Assembly: GCA_947627245.1 (NCBI GenBank)
Contig: CANQVH010000006.1
Span: forward strand, 22,923-86,922
DNA length: 64,000 bases
Reading direction: 5' to 3'
DNA from: an uncultured Lachnospiraceae bacterium
GTDB taxonomy: Bacteria > Bacillota > Clostridia > Lachnospirales > Lachnospiraceae
The notes under the pieces are model-generated. The model had not been told where the DNA came from, searched no databases, and worked only from the letters and a program-made list of their open reading frames with translations. Of this stretch, positions 7,778 to 16,995 are shown piece by piece; the first letter of the stretch is position 1, and the number at the start of each line of letters is the position of its first letter. The position numbers and the translations under genes were made by a program.

Positions 7778-9100
7778 TCAATCCACCAGCGCGTCATAGA
7801 GCGCCCGGATCGCCGTTTCAAAATCCCCGTTGCTGACGCCGATCGTGCAGTTGATCTCATTGGAACCCATGTCGATCATTTTGATATTGACGCCGGCGCC
7901 GCCGAGCGCTCCGAAAAATCTGGCCGCGATTCCACTCTCGGAGCGCATTCCCTTGCCGACGACCGTCACGAGCGCCATGTCCTCGTCCACGCTGATCTTG
8001 TCCGGCGAGAGCAGCCGCTGCAGTGAAGCGGTGACCGCATCCTTCTTCTGATGATATTCCTCCAGCGGCAGGATCACACTGATCGTGTCGATGCCGGACG
8101 GCATATGCTCAAAAGTGATGTGATTCTCATCAAACGCCTCGAGAAGCTTGTGGCAGAATCCGATCTGGGCGTTCATGCGGTTCTTCGCGATGCTGATCGC
8201 CGCGAAATGCTTCCGTCCCGCAATCCCGGTGATCGGGATCTCCTGCTCCGGATCCAGCGTCCTGCAGATCATCGTGCCATTTTCCTTTGGATGGTTCGTG
8301 TTGCGGATATGGATCGGGATTCCCTCCCTGCGCGCCGGATAGACCGCGTCCTCGTGAAGCACGGCCGCCCCGCGATAGGAAAGCTCCCGCAGCTCCGCAA
8401 ACGTCATCGCCTCGATCTTTCTCGGATGTTCGATGATCGCCGGATCCGCCAGCAGGAAACCGGAGACGTCCGTCCAGTTCTCGTACAGTCCGGCCCGAAC
8501 GGCGCGCGCCACAAGCGCTCCCGTGACGTCCGAACCGCCCCGCGTGAAGGTGTGGATCTCACCGGAATCATCCGCCCCGTAAAAGCCCGGCACCACGGCG
8601 TGTCCCGCGCGCGAAAGCCGTCCCCGCAGGAAGAAATTCGTCCGCTCATCCTCGAACTGCCCGTCCTGCCGGAAGCGCACGACCTCCGCCGCGTCCACAA
8701 ACTCATAGCCTAGATAATCCGCCAGCAGAAGACCGCACAGGTACTCGCCGCGGGAAGCCGCGTACGCCTCCCCCGCGCCCTTCGAGAACGCGTACTCGAT
8801 GCGCGCGAACTCCTTCTCCAGCGAGACGGAAAGTCCCAGCTCGTCGATGATCTCCTGATAGCGCGCGCGGATCTTTTTCTGAATACTGACCCCGCTCCCG
8901 CCCCGATTCAACCGCGCGTAATATTCGTACAGGAGATCTGTCACCTTGTCGTCCGACTCAAAGCGCTTTCCCGGCGCGCTCGGCACGACGTAACGCCTTG
9001 CCGGATCGCTCTCTACGATCTCCTTCACTCTCCGGAAATGTTCCGCGTCCGCCAGCGAGCTCCCGCCGAATTTCGCGGCGATCACATGTTCTGCATTCAT
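7778..9100 (-). CDS. Aspartate kinase
   Basis: A 440-residue monofunctional aspartokinase, which phosphorylates aspartate in the first step towards lysine, diaminopimelate, threonine and methionine. The N-terminal kinase motif is AAKFGGSSLADAEHFRRV, and the nucleotide and aspartate-binding stretch FTRGGSDVTGALVARAVRAG is intact. The C-terminal 150 residues carry two ACT domains, the second with VTVVGKGMRSESGIAARFF, so feedback inhibition by an end-product amino acid is likely. ATG 9100 has an AAGGAG site 8 bases upstream. It is not in an operon with other amino-acid genes here, although dapL and dapF of the same pathway are found at 61-63 kb. Confidence 0.93.
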   Translation of the reverse strand: MNAEHVIAAKFGGSSLADAEHFRRVKEIVESDPARRYVVPSAPGKRFESDDKVTDLLYEYYARLNRGGSGVSIQKKIRARYQEIIDELGLSVSLEKEFARIEYAFSKGAGEAYAASRGEYLCGLLLADYLGYEFVDAAEVVRFRQDGQFEDERTNFFLRGRLSRAGHAVVPGFYGADDSGEIHTFTRGGSDVTGALVARAVRAGLYENWTDVSGFLLADPAIIEHPRKIEAMTFAELRELSYRGAAVLHEDAVYPARREGIPIHIRNTNHPKENGTMICRTLDPEQEIPITGIAGRKHFAAISIAKNRMNAQIGFCHKLLEAFDENHITFEHMPSGIDTISVILPLEEYHQKKDAVTASLQRLLSPDKISVDEDMALVTVVGKGMRSESGIAARFFGALGGAGVNIKMIDMGSNEINCTIGVSNGDFETAIRALYDALVD

Positions 9101-9243
9101 TCCGTATGCTCCTTATCCTCTCGATCTCTCCTCAATACATCGCTACCTATCATAACACCGTTTCCGAAAAATGGCTATCTTTTTCTCACGCGCAGCGCCC
9201 GAAAGGACCGGTTTTCTGTCCCCGGCGTCCGGCAAGTTCGCGC

Positions 9244-9274
9244 AAAAAAAGGGCGCCTCCCGAAAGAAGCACCC
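9244..9274 (-). terminator. Terminator of the ytfQRT-yjfF operon
   Basis: On the minus strand a 9-bp stem (arms 9266-9274 and 9251-9259) with a 6-base loop is followed directly by seven Ts. It lies 37 bases after the yjfF stop codon. The rest of the 210-bp gap to the aspartate kinase start holds a possible TATGAT -10 box at 9149-9154 without a convincing -35. Confidence 0.8.
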
Positions 9275-9310
9275 CAAAGTCTGTTTTTGAAGGTTTGTTT
9301 CCGTATCTCT

Positions 9311-10321
9311 TTATGAAGATTTCTTCCGCGACATTACGATGCTCTGGATCACGAGGAACAGGCAAAGCATGCCGGCGGTCGTAATACCGATCCACCACGC
9401 CTCGTCAAAGCCCGCCGAGGAAACGATGTTCTGGATCGTACTCAGGGACAACACACCGAACAGCGTGCCGACGATGTTGCCGACGCCGCCCGTCAGCAGC
9501 GTGCCGCCGATGATGGAGGACGCGATCGCGTCCATTTCAAATCCGCTTCCGTTTGCCACAGAGCCGGAACCGCGGATCATAAACAGCACATAGCCGCCGA
9601 TGCCTGCCAGCAGTCCGCACAGCAGATGGGCGAGAAACTTCGTCCGCTTCACGTTGATGCCGAGCATCAGAGCGCTCTGCTTGTTGCCGCCGACCGCGTA
9701 GAACGCGCGGCCGAGCTTCGTCCACTTGAGCAGGATAAACATCAGCACCACCACAAGCAACGCAACCACGACGCCGATCTCGATGTAAGCGTCCACATAG
9801 ATCCCCTTGCGGTTCACGCTGCCGAGACCCGGGACGATGATCCTCGTCGCCTTCAGCTTGGTAAACGCCTCATTCGCCACGTTGAACGGAGCCGTACGCA
9901 CGATCGTCGTCATGCCGCGCGCGAAGAACATGCCGGCAAGCGAAACGATGAACGGCTGGATATCCAGATACGCGACCAGAAAGCCGATGACTCCGCCAAA
10001 CGCCATACCGATCGCCAGAGCGATCAGGATCGACACGAAGATATTGCCTCCCATCTCGTCCAGATAGACCGCGCAGCACATGCTGATCAGAGCCATCTGT
10101 CCGCCGAGGGAAATATCAATGCCGCCCGTGATCATGACAAGGCTCATGCCGCACGCCAGAATGATCAGCGCCGCGTTCGAGTTCAGAATATTCAGAAACG
10201 CCTGCGGACGCAGGAACCCGCCCTTGAGGAACAGGATCGCGCCGATATACATCGCGAAGAAGATCACGATCGTAATCAGAAGCAGAAGGTTGGAATCCGA
10301 AAGCTTTTTCTTGTTTTTCAT
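9311..10321 (-). CDS. yjfF: Sugar ABC transporter permease (YjfF-like)
   Basis: A 336-residue inner-membrane permease of the ribose/galactofuranose branched family (BPD_transp_2) with about ten helices. Typical stretches are MSLVMITGGIDISLGGQMAL near residue 60 and the EAA-like loop GINVKRTKFLAHLLCGLLAG. ATG 10321 is preceded by AAAGGAGG and leaves one base after the ytfT stop. It pairs with the adjacent YtfT-like permease to form the membrane channel for the YtfQ/YtfR importer. In E. coli this system takes up galactofuranose; the substrate here is inferred, not shown. Confidence 0.88.
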   Translation of the reverse strand: MKNKKKLSDSNLLLLITIVIFFAMYIGAILFLKGGFLRPQAFLNILNSNAALIILACGMSLVMITGGIDISLGGQMALISMCCAVYLDEMGGNIFVSILIALAIGMAFGGVIGFLVAYLDIQPFIVSLAGMFFARGMTTIVRTAPFNVANEAFTKLKATRIIVPGLGSVNRKGIYVDAYIEIGVVVALLVVVLMFILLKWTKLGRAFYAVGGNKQSALMLGINVKRTKFLAHLLCGLLAGIGGYVLFMIRGSGSVANGSGFEMDAIASSIIGGTLLTGGVGNIVGTLFGVLSLSTIQNIVSSAGFDEAWWIGITTAGMLCLFLVIQSIVMSRKKSS

Positions 10322-10322
10322 A

Positions 10323-11417
10323 TCAGCCAACCTCCTTTGCATGCGATTTATGACTCTTCCAGAAGGAAGATACCTTCTCACGCACCGTCGGAGCGCTCGC
10401 CACGACGAGAATGATCACGACGACTGCCTTGTAAGCCGGCAGAGCGTCCGAAGAAACCTTGAAGCGATAGAGCGTCTGCGTCAGGAACTGGATCACGTAT
10501 GCGCCGAGGATCGACGCCACCATGCTGAACTTACCGCCGCTGAGCGCGTTGCCGCCGAGAGCCACCGCGAGGATCGCGTCCATCTCGATATCCTTCGCGA
10601 TAACCGAGTAGTTGATCGTCGAAAGACGGCTCACCTTGATGAAGCCTGCCACCGCCACGCAGAAGCCGAGGATCACAAAGCTCAGGAACTTGATGAACGT
10701 CGGATTCAGACCGTTCAGGCGGGCGGAATTTTCATTGATACCGACCGACTGCGTGTAGAGTCCGAGCGTCGTGAACTTCAGCACCAGCGCCATCACGATC
10801 ATACATGCGGCAGCGATGAAGATCGGCGTCGGGATCGGAACCCCGGGAATGAACCCTCCGAAATAGCCGAACTGCGGCTCGCTGATGATCGGAAGCTCGT
10901 TGTTGTTGATCCATGCCGCGATCGAACGCCCCGCTGTGTAGAGGATCAGCGTCGCGACCATCGGCTGGATATGGAAATACGCGACCAATATACCGTTGAA
11001 TGCGCCGAACAGCATCGCCACGACACAGCCAACCAAAAACGCCACAATGATCGGCGCCTGCATGGTCTCCGGATGGGAACCGGCGTTGCCGCAGAGCACG
11101 CGGAGTATCACGGAACCGGCGATTGCCATCGCCGCGCCCACGCTGATGTCCTGTCCGCCGGAAGCCGCCGTCACCAGCGTCATGCCGAGCGCAAGGATCG
11201 CAAGCTCCGAACCGAAGTCAAGGATCGTGATCGGATATCCGGAAAGGATCATGTTGCCCGCGTTGTTTTCGCCAAGCGTAATCTTGAAGAATGAGGGTCC
11301 TGCAATCAGATTGACAATGACAAGGAGCAAAAGCGCCGCGAGCGGAATGAAGATCTGATTCCGCATCAGCTTCGTGAGCAGCCCTGCCGCTCCTGCTTTC
11401 TTTTTCGTGTCACTCAT
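10323..11417 (-). CDS. ytfT: Sugar ABC transporter permease (YtfT-like)
   Basis: A 364-residue permease of the same family as the next gene, with the matching motif MTLVTAASGGQDISVGAAMA and a second signature FHIQPMVATLILYTAGRSIA. ATG 11417 follows a GGAGG site and overlaps the end of the ATPase gene by 8 bases; an in-frame GTG slightly upstream is too close to that site. Two different permeases, rather than a homodimer, is the YtfT/YjfF arrangement. Confidence 0.88.
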   Translation of the reverse strand: MSDTKKKAGAAGLLTKLMRNQIFIPLAALLLLVIVNLIAGPSFFKITLGENNAGNMILSGYPITILDFGSELAILALGMTLVTAASGGQDISVGAAMAIAGSVILRVLCGNAGSHPETMQAPIIVAFLVGCVVAMLFGAFNGILVAYFHIQPMVATLILYTAGRSIAAWINNNELPIISEPQFGYFGGFIPGVPIPTPIFIAAACMIVMALVLKFTTLGLYTQSVGINENSARLNGLNPTFIKFLSFVILGFCVAVAGFIKVSRLSTINYSVIAKDIEMDAILAVALGGNALSGGKFSMVASILGAYVIQFLTQTLYRFKVSSDALPAYKAVVVIILVVASAPTVREKVSSFWKSHKSHAKEVG

Positions 11418-12930
11418 GTTCCTCACCTCCCGCTATCGTACTCATAATCTTGTTCTGCGTCAGATCGTCGCCGGAAAGCTCGCCCACGACCTTGCGGTCG
11501 CGCATGACGACGAGTCTGGAGCAGGTGCGCAGCATCTCGTCCGTCTCCGAGGAGATGAACGTCACGCTCATGCCCTCCGAGGCCAGCTTGAGCACCAGCT
11601 TCTGGATCTCGATCTTTGTGCCGATGTCGATACCGCGCGTCGGCTCGTCGAGGATCAGATACTCCGGATGCATCAGCAGCCAGCGGGCAAGAATGACCTT
11701 CTGCTGGTTGCCGCCGGAAAGAGACTTGATCGGCGTGTCCGCCGAGGCGGTCTTGATCTCAAGCAGCTTGATGTATTCGTCTGCAAATTCGTACATTTTC
11801 GCTTTCGAGAACGGCTTGAAGAATCCCTGCAGCACCTGCAGCGCGAGCACGATATTGTCACGCACGGACAGGTCTCCAATAATCCCGTCTATCTTGCGGT
11901 CCTCCGGAAGATAAGCGATCCCGTTCTTCATCGCGTCGATCGGCTTGGAGATCTTGACCTGCTTTCCGTTCTTCTTCACCGTTCCGCCGATCACCCTGTC
12001 CGCGCCGAAGATCGCGCGCACGCACTCGCTTCGACCGGAGCCGAGCAGCCCGGTGAAGCCGTTTACTTCGCCCTTCTTTATGTAGAAATCAAACGGCTTG
12101 ATGCCTGCGTTGCTCTGAAGTCCCTGCGCCTCGAAGACCGGCGCGGAATTATCCTTTTCCACAAAGGTGTCGCTGTCCGAACGGATATCGGCCATGTCGT
12201 CGAGCTCCTTGCCGAGCATCTTTGCGACCAACTGCACGCGCGGGAGATTCTCGATCTCGTACTCTCCCACCAGCTTGCCGTCGCGCAGCACCGTGATCTT
12301 GTCGCATACCTCGTAGACCTGATCCAAGAAGTGCGTAACGAAAATGATACCCACGCCCTTCGCCTTCAGATCGCGCATCAGACCGAAAAGCTTCTCCACC
12401 TCCTGCTCGTCGAGCGAGGATGTAGGCTCGTCGAGGATCAATACCTTACAATCCATGTCCACCGCGCGCGCGATGGCAACCATCTGCTGGATCGCGATCG
12501 AGCAACTGGAAAGCTGCTGCGTGGCTCGCGCAGGAATGTCGAGCGACTGCAGGATCTTATCCGCGTCCGCGTTCATCTTCCTCCAGTTCTGCATGAAGCC
12601 GTTGCCTCTGCCGATGTACATATTCTCGGCGACCGTGAGGTTCGGACAGAGCGTGATCTCCTGATACACCGTGCTGATCCCCAGCTTCTGTGCATCCTGC
12701 GGAGAGCGGATCACCGCCTCTTTGTCCATACCCTTGAGAAAGATATGTCCTTCATCCTTCTCGTAGACACCGGTGAGCACCTTGATCAGCGTTGACTTCC
12801 CGGCGCCGTTTTCTCCCATGAGCGCGTGGATCTCGCCTTCGCAGAGCGTGAAATCTACGTTCTGCAGCGCGCGCACACCGGGAAAGCTCTTGAAGATGCC
12901 GCGCATCTCCAATACGGATTTCTCTTTCAC
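11410..12930 (-). CDS. ytfR: Sugar ABC transporter ATPase with two ATP-binding domains (YtfR-like)
   Basis: A 506-residue fused tandem ATPase. The first domain has Walker A GENGAGKST near residue 39, a signature-like SSCSIAIQQMVAIARAV and Walker B VLILDEPTSSL. The second has the degenerate P-loop GLLGSGRSE usual for this family, the signature SLSGGNQQKVILARWLL and YLILDEPTRGID. It energises import through the two downstream permeases. The start is a GTG at 12930 with AAGGAGG 9 bases upstream; the longer frame has no ribosome binding site. A stem-loop separates it from ytfQ. Confidence 0.9.
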   Translation of the reverse strand: MKEKSVLEMRGIFKSFPGVRALQNVDFTLCEGEIHALMGENGAGKSTLIKVLTGVYEKDEGHIFLKGMDKEAVIRSPQDAQKLGISTVYQEITLCPNLTVAENMYIGRGNGFMQNWRKMNADADKILQSLDIPARATQQLSSCSIAIQQMVAIARAVDMDCKVLILDEPTSSLDEQEVEKLFGLMRDLKAKGVGIIFVTHFLDQVYEVCDKITVLRDGKLVGEYEIENLPRVQLVAKMLGKELDDMADIRSDSDTFVEKDNSAPVFEAQGLQSNAGIKPFDFYIKKGEVNGFTGLLGSGRSECVRAIFGADRVIGGTVKKNGKQVKISKPIDAMKNGIAYLPEDRKIDGIIGDLSVRDNIVLALQVLQGFFKPFSKAKMYEFADEYIKLLEIKTASADTPIKSLSGGNQQKVILARWLLMHPEYLILDEPTRGIDIGTKIEIQKLVLKLASEGMSVTFISSETDEMLRTCSRLVVMRDRKVVGELSGDDLTQNKIMSTIAGGEEHE

Positions 12931-13006
12931 CAGCGTATCCCTCCTTGTCTTTTCATTATGAAAGAAAGCGCGCCTCACACGGGAACCGGGCTTTCTTCGT
13001 AAAACA

Positions 13007-13044
13007 GGCGCAGGGCAGACGTACTTATTCGTCCGCGCTGCGCC
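13007..13044 (-). promoter_or_regulatory. Stem-loop between binding-protein and ATPase genes
   Basis: A 7-bp outer stem (GGCGCAG with CTGCGCC) continues inward with two single mismatches for five more pairs, around a 10-base loop. On the minus strand it is followed by only four Ts (TGTTTTA). A leaky terminator or 3' protecting hairpin here is the common way to keep binding-protein mRNA in excess over ATPase and permease mRNA. Confidence 0.65.
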
Positions 13045-13107
13045 CTTTTTTCTAAATCTCAGGTTTCATGATGTCTGCGGATCGCGCCGCATTCATGTTC
13101 TCTGTGA

Positions 13108-14118
13108 TTACTCTGCTGCCGTCGTCTCAGCCTCGGTCTCAGCCTCTGCAGTGTCGCCGCCGCCGATGCCGTAGGTCTCAACGTCCTCTTCGGTGATCGT
13201 CTCAGCGTCGAAGCCCTTCTCATCCATGATGATGGTCTTCTCCTCGAGCTCTTCACCAGCCTCAAGCTTGTTGATGATGTCAAGAAGATACTCAGACTGG
13301 AACGGGTTGCACTGTCCGTCGTAGTTCCAGTTGCCGGCCAGCAGCTCCTCAAGAGCCCACTTGTTGCAGTCAAAGCCCATAACGATGACGTCCTTGCCTA
13401 CGCCGTGGGAGATGCCCTTTGCGTCGAGAGCCGCTACAGCGCCCTTCGCCATGTCGTCGTTCTCAGCGTAGATTACGTTGAAGTCTTCGCCGGAGTCGAT
13501 CACGGACTGAACGATCTGCTGTGCCTTCTCAGCGTTCCACTCAGCGGTCTGCTGCGTAACGATATTCCAAGTGTCCTCAGCCGCTACCTTCTCATCAAGA
13601 GCGCCGGTACGTCCAACCTGAGCTGCGGAGCCCATAACACCCTGAATGTGGATGATGTTGTACTCGTCAAGGCCCTGACCTGCCAGCCAGTCAACAGCAG
13701 TCTGGCCTTCCTGCGCCATATCGGAAACTACGGAAGCCACATACAGGCTCTCGTCTGCGTCGATCGTGCGGTCGAACAGGATAACATCGATACCCTCGGT
13801 CTGAGCATCCTGAAGAACCGAATCCCAGCCGGTGGTCTCAGCCGCGGAGAGAAGCAGGTAGTCAACGCCGTCCTGAATGAACTTCTTCGCTGCGTCGATC
13901 TGCTCGCCGTTGTCAAGGCTGTAGAACGTCTGAGCCTCGAAGCCGTTCTCCTCAGAGAATGCCTGCTCAAGATCCTTTACGTTCGCGGTACGATAACCGG
14001 ACTCGTTCGGGTCGTTGTTGATGATACCTACCTTGATGAGCTCGTCAGCGTTCACCGTCATGCCGAAAGCCGCCGCCGTGATAACACCGAGAGCCAGTCC
14101 CATGATTCTCTTTTTCAT
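13108..14118 (-). CDS. ytfQ: Periplasmic-type sugar-binding protein (YtfQ-like)
   Basis: A 336-residue solute-binding protein of the PBP type I family. A signal peptide (residues 1-24, ending TVNA) has no lipobox cysteine, which is unusual for a Gram-positive binding protein and contrasts with the paralogue at 15889. The YtfQ-type N-terminal motif is NDPNESGYRTANVKDLEQAF. It should capture the sugar outside the membrane and deliver it to YtfT/YjfF. The C-terminal 20 residues are a Glu/Thr/Ala tail with ETEAETTAAE, possibly a flexible extension. ATG 14118 has an AAAGGAGGAAAT site. Its own promoter lies at 14187-14214. Confidence 0.88.
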   Translation of the reverse strand: MKKRIMGLALGVITAAAFGMTVNADELIKVGIINNDPNESGYRTANVKDLEQAFSEENGFEAQTFYSLDNGEQIDAAKKFIQDGVDYLLLSAAETTGWDSVLQDAQTEGIDVILFDRTIDADESLYVASVVSDMAQEGQTAVDWLAGQGLDEYNIIHIQGVMGSAAQVGRTGALDEKVAAEDTWNIVTQQTAEWNAEKAQQIVQSVIDSGEDFNVIYAENDDMAKGAVAALDAKGISHGVGKDVIVMGFDCNKWALEELLAGNWNYDGQCNPFQSEYLLDIINKLEAGEELEEKTIIMDEKGFDAETITEEDVETYGIGGGDTAEAETEAETTAAE

Positions 14119-14186
14119 TTCATTTCCTCCTTTAAAATAATATACGTGACAGATTTTTATGAAATCCATCCGATTTCATATTTCGT

Positions 14187-14214
14187 ATTATACTACAATG
14201 TTGCATAAATTCAA
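14187..14214 (-). promoter_or_regulatory. Promoter of the ytfQ operon
   Basis: On the minus strand a TTGAAT -35 box and a perfect TATAAT -10 box are 16 bases apart, about 70 bases before the ytfQ ATG. The adjacent kinase/regulator pair ends just upstream, so this is the likely target of the AraC-type regulator. A GC-rich 5-bp hairpin at 14250-14272 lies between the kinase stop and this promoter. Confidence 0.65.
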
Positions 14215-14298
14215 AGAGGAATCTTTTGATTTTTTGTAATTTTTTTTGCCCGTGAAGAGTCGCCGCGGGCAAACGGTTAGAAATCTTATGAAAAGTGT

Positions 14299-15873
14299 TT
14301 AATATTTTACGGCGGGTATCGTCACAATCACCTTTGTCCCCTCGCCGTACACGCTCTCGACCGACAGGCCGTACTCCGGTCCGTAATTGAGCTGCAGCCG
14401 CTGCTGCACATTGAAAAGGCCGAAACCGGACGGATCGGACGACTCCTGCGGACTTCCCGCCTGTCTGGGCAAGACCTGCGAGGCGCCCGCCTGTCCGGGT
14501 GCAGTCTTCGAGCCGCCCGTCTGTCCGGGTGCAGTCTTCGAGTTGCCTGCCTGTCTGGGTGCAGCCTTCGAGTCGCCCGTCTGTCCCCGGATAATCTCCC
14601 GAACCTCGGCAAGCCTCTCTGAATCCATGCCCATACCGTCGTCCTGCACGGTGAAGATCAGACGCTCCCCCTGCAGCGCTCCGAAGACCCGGATATGCCC
14701 GAGCGCGCGCTTGTTCTTGATGCCGTGGTACAGGGCGTTTTCGACGAGCGGCTGCAGCGTCAGCTTCAGGATCCGGTAGCCGTGCAGCTCCTCCGGGATC
14801 CGGATCTCGTACTCCAGAATATCCTGATAGCGGAACTGCTGGATCTCCAGATAGCTGCGGATGTGCGCCGCCTCCTCGCCGACCGTGATGTAGTCTCGCC
14901 CTTTGCTCAGCGTCGTCCGGAAGAAATCCGACAGCGACGACACCATGTTCACGACCTGCTCCTTCTCACCGGACTCAGCCAGCCAGATGATCGTGTCAAG
15001 CGTGTTATACAGGAAATGCGGATTGATCTGAGCCTGCAGAAGCCTCAGCTCCGTCGCGCGCAGGTTCTTCTGCTCCTGACGAATGCCCTCGACCAGTCCT
15101 CCGATCTGCTCCACCATGCGGTTGAAGCTGGAATTCAATACCTCCATCTCCTCGATCCGGTCTTCGTGCGCCCGCACCTCGAAGTCGCCCCCGGCCGCCT
15201 GCGTCGTGATCCGGCAGAGGTTTTCAATCGGCTTCGTGACGCTCGTCATCACCCTGCGGCTGATCAGCAGCGCGCCGGCCACGATCAGGACGGAGACAAC
15301 GGCGACGATCCGAATCGCCGCGTCCACGTCCGAACGGATGCCCTCGCGGAGATTTTCGAGGTTCGTCGATTCATAGTAAATATACTGCTGGATCTGCTCT
15401 TGGATCAGCTCGGTCAGGATGCGTACATTCGAGTCCAGACGCTCCATATTTTTGTCGTAGGTGCCGCTCACAAGCGCGTCGTCCACGATCTCGTCCACGC
15501 GGTTCTCCAGCGTATCCAGACACTTCAGGATTCGCTGCAGGCTGTTGCGCGCGTAGTCGGAATCCGCGATCTCCAGAAGCTCTGTGAACACATCCCTTGC
15601 CTCATCGATCATGACGTTCGGCTGCTCCGTCCCTACCAGCTCTTCGGCGCGCTCGGAGTTCGCCACGATGATATACATGACGTAATCCAGATCTTCCTTG
15701 AAGTTGATGTTGTACGCGTTTGCCCTCGTGATGTTTTCCACAATCTTGTCATAGCGCCCCGAAAAGCTGTTCAGCAGCACCAAAAGATACACGATCGTGG
15801 CCGTGAGCGGAACCACGCAAACCAGCAGAAGTCCGTTCAGCCTTTTTTTGATTGAGGATTTTTTTCGTTCCAT
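14299..15873 (-). CDS. YesM-type sensor histidine kinase with repeat insertion
   Basis: A 524-residue membrane sensor kinase. Helix 1 (about 15-35) and helix 2 (about 187-207) bracket an extracytoplasmic helical sensor of 150 residues. A HAMP linker follows, then the His_kinase box LQAQINPHFLYNTLDTI with phosphorylatable H286, the N-box LVENALYHGIKNKR, the G1 box DDGMGM and the G2 box GFGLFNVQQRL. Between G1 and G2, residues 430-479 are five copies of a 10-residue unit (GQTGDSKAAP and variants), lengthening the ATP lid by about 50 residues. Upstream are a sugar-binding lipoprotein and the partner regulator. ATG 15873 has CAGGAG. Confidence 0.9.
   Translation of the reverse strand: MERKKSSIKKRLNGLLLVCVVPLTATIVYLLVLLNSFSGRYDKIVENITRANAYNINFKEDLDYVMYIIVANSERAEELVGTEQPNVMIDEARDVFTELLEIADSDYARNSLQRILKCLDTLENRVDEIVDDALVSGTYDKNMERLDSNVRILTELIQEQIQQYIYYESTNLENLREGIRSDVDAAIRIVAVVSVLIVAGALLISRRVMTSVTKPIENLCRITTQAAGGDFEVRAHEDRIEEMEVLNSSFNRMVEQIGGLVEGIRQEQKNLRATELRLLQAQINPHFLYNTLDTIIWLAESGEKEQVVNMVSSLSDFFRTTLSKGRDYITVGEEAAHIRSYLEIQQFRYQDILEYEIRIPEELHGYRILKLTLQPLVENALYHGIKNKRALGHIRVFGALQGERLIFTVQDDGMGMDSERLAEVREIIRGQTGDSKAAPRQAGNSKTAPGQTGGSKTAPGQAGASQVLPRQAGSPQESSDPSGFGLFNVQQRLQLNYGPEYGLSVESVYGEGTKVIVTIPAVKY
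14437..14586. repeat. Five 30-bp tandem repeats inside the kinase gene
   Basis: A 30-bp unit, visible on the plus strand as CCTGTCCGGGTGCAGTCTTC and its continuation, is present five times with small differences. The period is a multiple of three, so copy-number change would alter length but not frame. It encodes the 10-residue units in the ATP-lid region of the histidine kinase. Confidence 0.85.
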
Positions 15874-15888
15874 GCAAGTCTCCTGTTA

Positions 15889-16920
15889 TTAGTATGCCCT
15901 TGTCTTTTGCAGCTCCTCAAGGTCCATGTCCGTGTCAAAATACGTCTCTTCCATATACTGGATCTTGTCCACGCTCCCGCCGTTCTCCAGCGTCTTTATG
16001 ATCTCCTGCAGCTTCGGTCCGTGCAGCGGATTGCACTCGAAGCTCACGTTGATCTCGCCGGAGAGCATCGCGTCGAACACGGCGCGGACCGCGTCGAATG
16101 AAAGGATCGTAATCTCTCCGTCCGGCCCGCAGCTTCTCCCGGCTTCCTGAATCGCATCCACCGCGCCGAACGCCATATTGTCATTCTCGCTGACTACGAC
16201 GTCGATATCGTCATATTTCTGCAGAAGCGATTCCATCACTTCCTGCCCCTTCGCCTGCGTGAAATCCGCGTCCCGCATCTCCAGCATATTCCAGTTGTCA
16301 TGCTCCGCCATAACCTCGGCAAAGCCCTCCGTGCGGCCGAGCTGCGCGCTCGAATCCAGCGTCCCCTGCAAGGTGACGATGTTGATCTCCTCGTCCGCGC
16401 GCCCCTGCTCCTTCAGGTACTGCTCCAGCCACTCCCCGGCGCGCCTGCCTTCGCTCTCAAAATCCGCGCCGATCCAGCATGTATACAGATCCTCGTCCAC
16501 CTGCGCCTTGCGGTCCACAAGAATCACCGGGATCCCGGCGTCCTTCGCCTCCTGCAAGACCGTGTCCCAACCGTTCTCCACGATCGGAGAGAGGACTATG
16601 TAATCGACCTCCTGCAAAATAAAATTCCGAATCGCCTTGAACTGGTTCTCCTGCTTCTGCTGGGCGTCCTCATAGATCAGATAAAACCCGTTCTCCGGCG
16701 TCAGCGCGGACTGGATTGACTCCGTGTTCGCCGCGCGCCAGTCCGATTCCGCGCCGACCTGCGAGAAACCGACCGCGATCAGGTTTTCATCCATCTCCGT
16801 CTCAAACTGCTGAACCGGAGCCGTCTCCGACCCGGACTGCTCCTTTGCGCCGCAGCCGGTCAGAAGCAGAAACGCTCCAAAGACGACTGCCAGACCTTTT
16901 ATTTTTTTGCCGTTATTCAT
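15889..16920 (-). CDS. YtfQ-like sugar-binding lipoprotein next to sensor kinase
   Basis: A 343-residue PBP type I binding protein. A lipoprotein signal with lipobox LLTGC puts it on the outer face of the membrane. The motif VGFSQVGAESDWRAANTESI is very close to that of YtfQ galactofuranose-binding proteins, closer than the binding protein at 13108. It is encoded between the response regulator and the histidine kinase, not with the transporter genes. That position suggests it presents the sugar to the kinase's extracytoplasmic domain, as in three-component sugar sensors. It could equally be an alternative binding protein for the same importer. Confidence 0.87.
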   Translation of the reverse strand: MNNGKKIKGLAVVFGAFLLLTGCGAKEQSGSETAPVQQFETEMDENLIAVGFSQVGAESDWRAANTESIQSALTPENGFYLIYEDAQQKQENQFKAIRNFILQEVDYIVLSPIVENGWDTVLQEAKDAGIPVILVDRKAQVDEDLYTCWIGADFESEGRRAGEWLEQYLKEQGRADEEINIVTLQGTLDSSAQLGRTEGFAEVMAEHDNWNMLEMRDADFTQAKGQEVMESLLQKYDDIDVVVSENDNMAFGAVDAIQEAGRSCGPDGEITILSFDAVRAVFDAMLSGEINVSFECNPLHGPKLQEIIKTLENGGSVDKIQYMEETYFDTDMDLEELQKTRAY

Positions 16921-16995
16921 CTCCGGTCACTCCTTTCTCCCGGACCGTCCCATGCCATTTCTCCGCCGATGCTTTCCGATCTTCTTCATCGTGGA

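Noticed and set aside
14250..14272. Terminator after the histidine kinase gene
   Set aside because: A short GC hairpin exists, but on the minus strand it is followed by As, not Ts.
14428..14600. Frameshift or decay in the histidine kinase gene
   Set aside because: The repeat length is a multiple of three and the frame is intact with correct G1 and G2 boxes on both sides.
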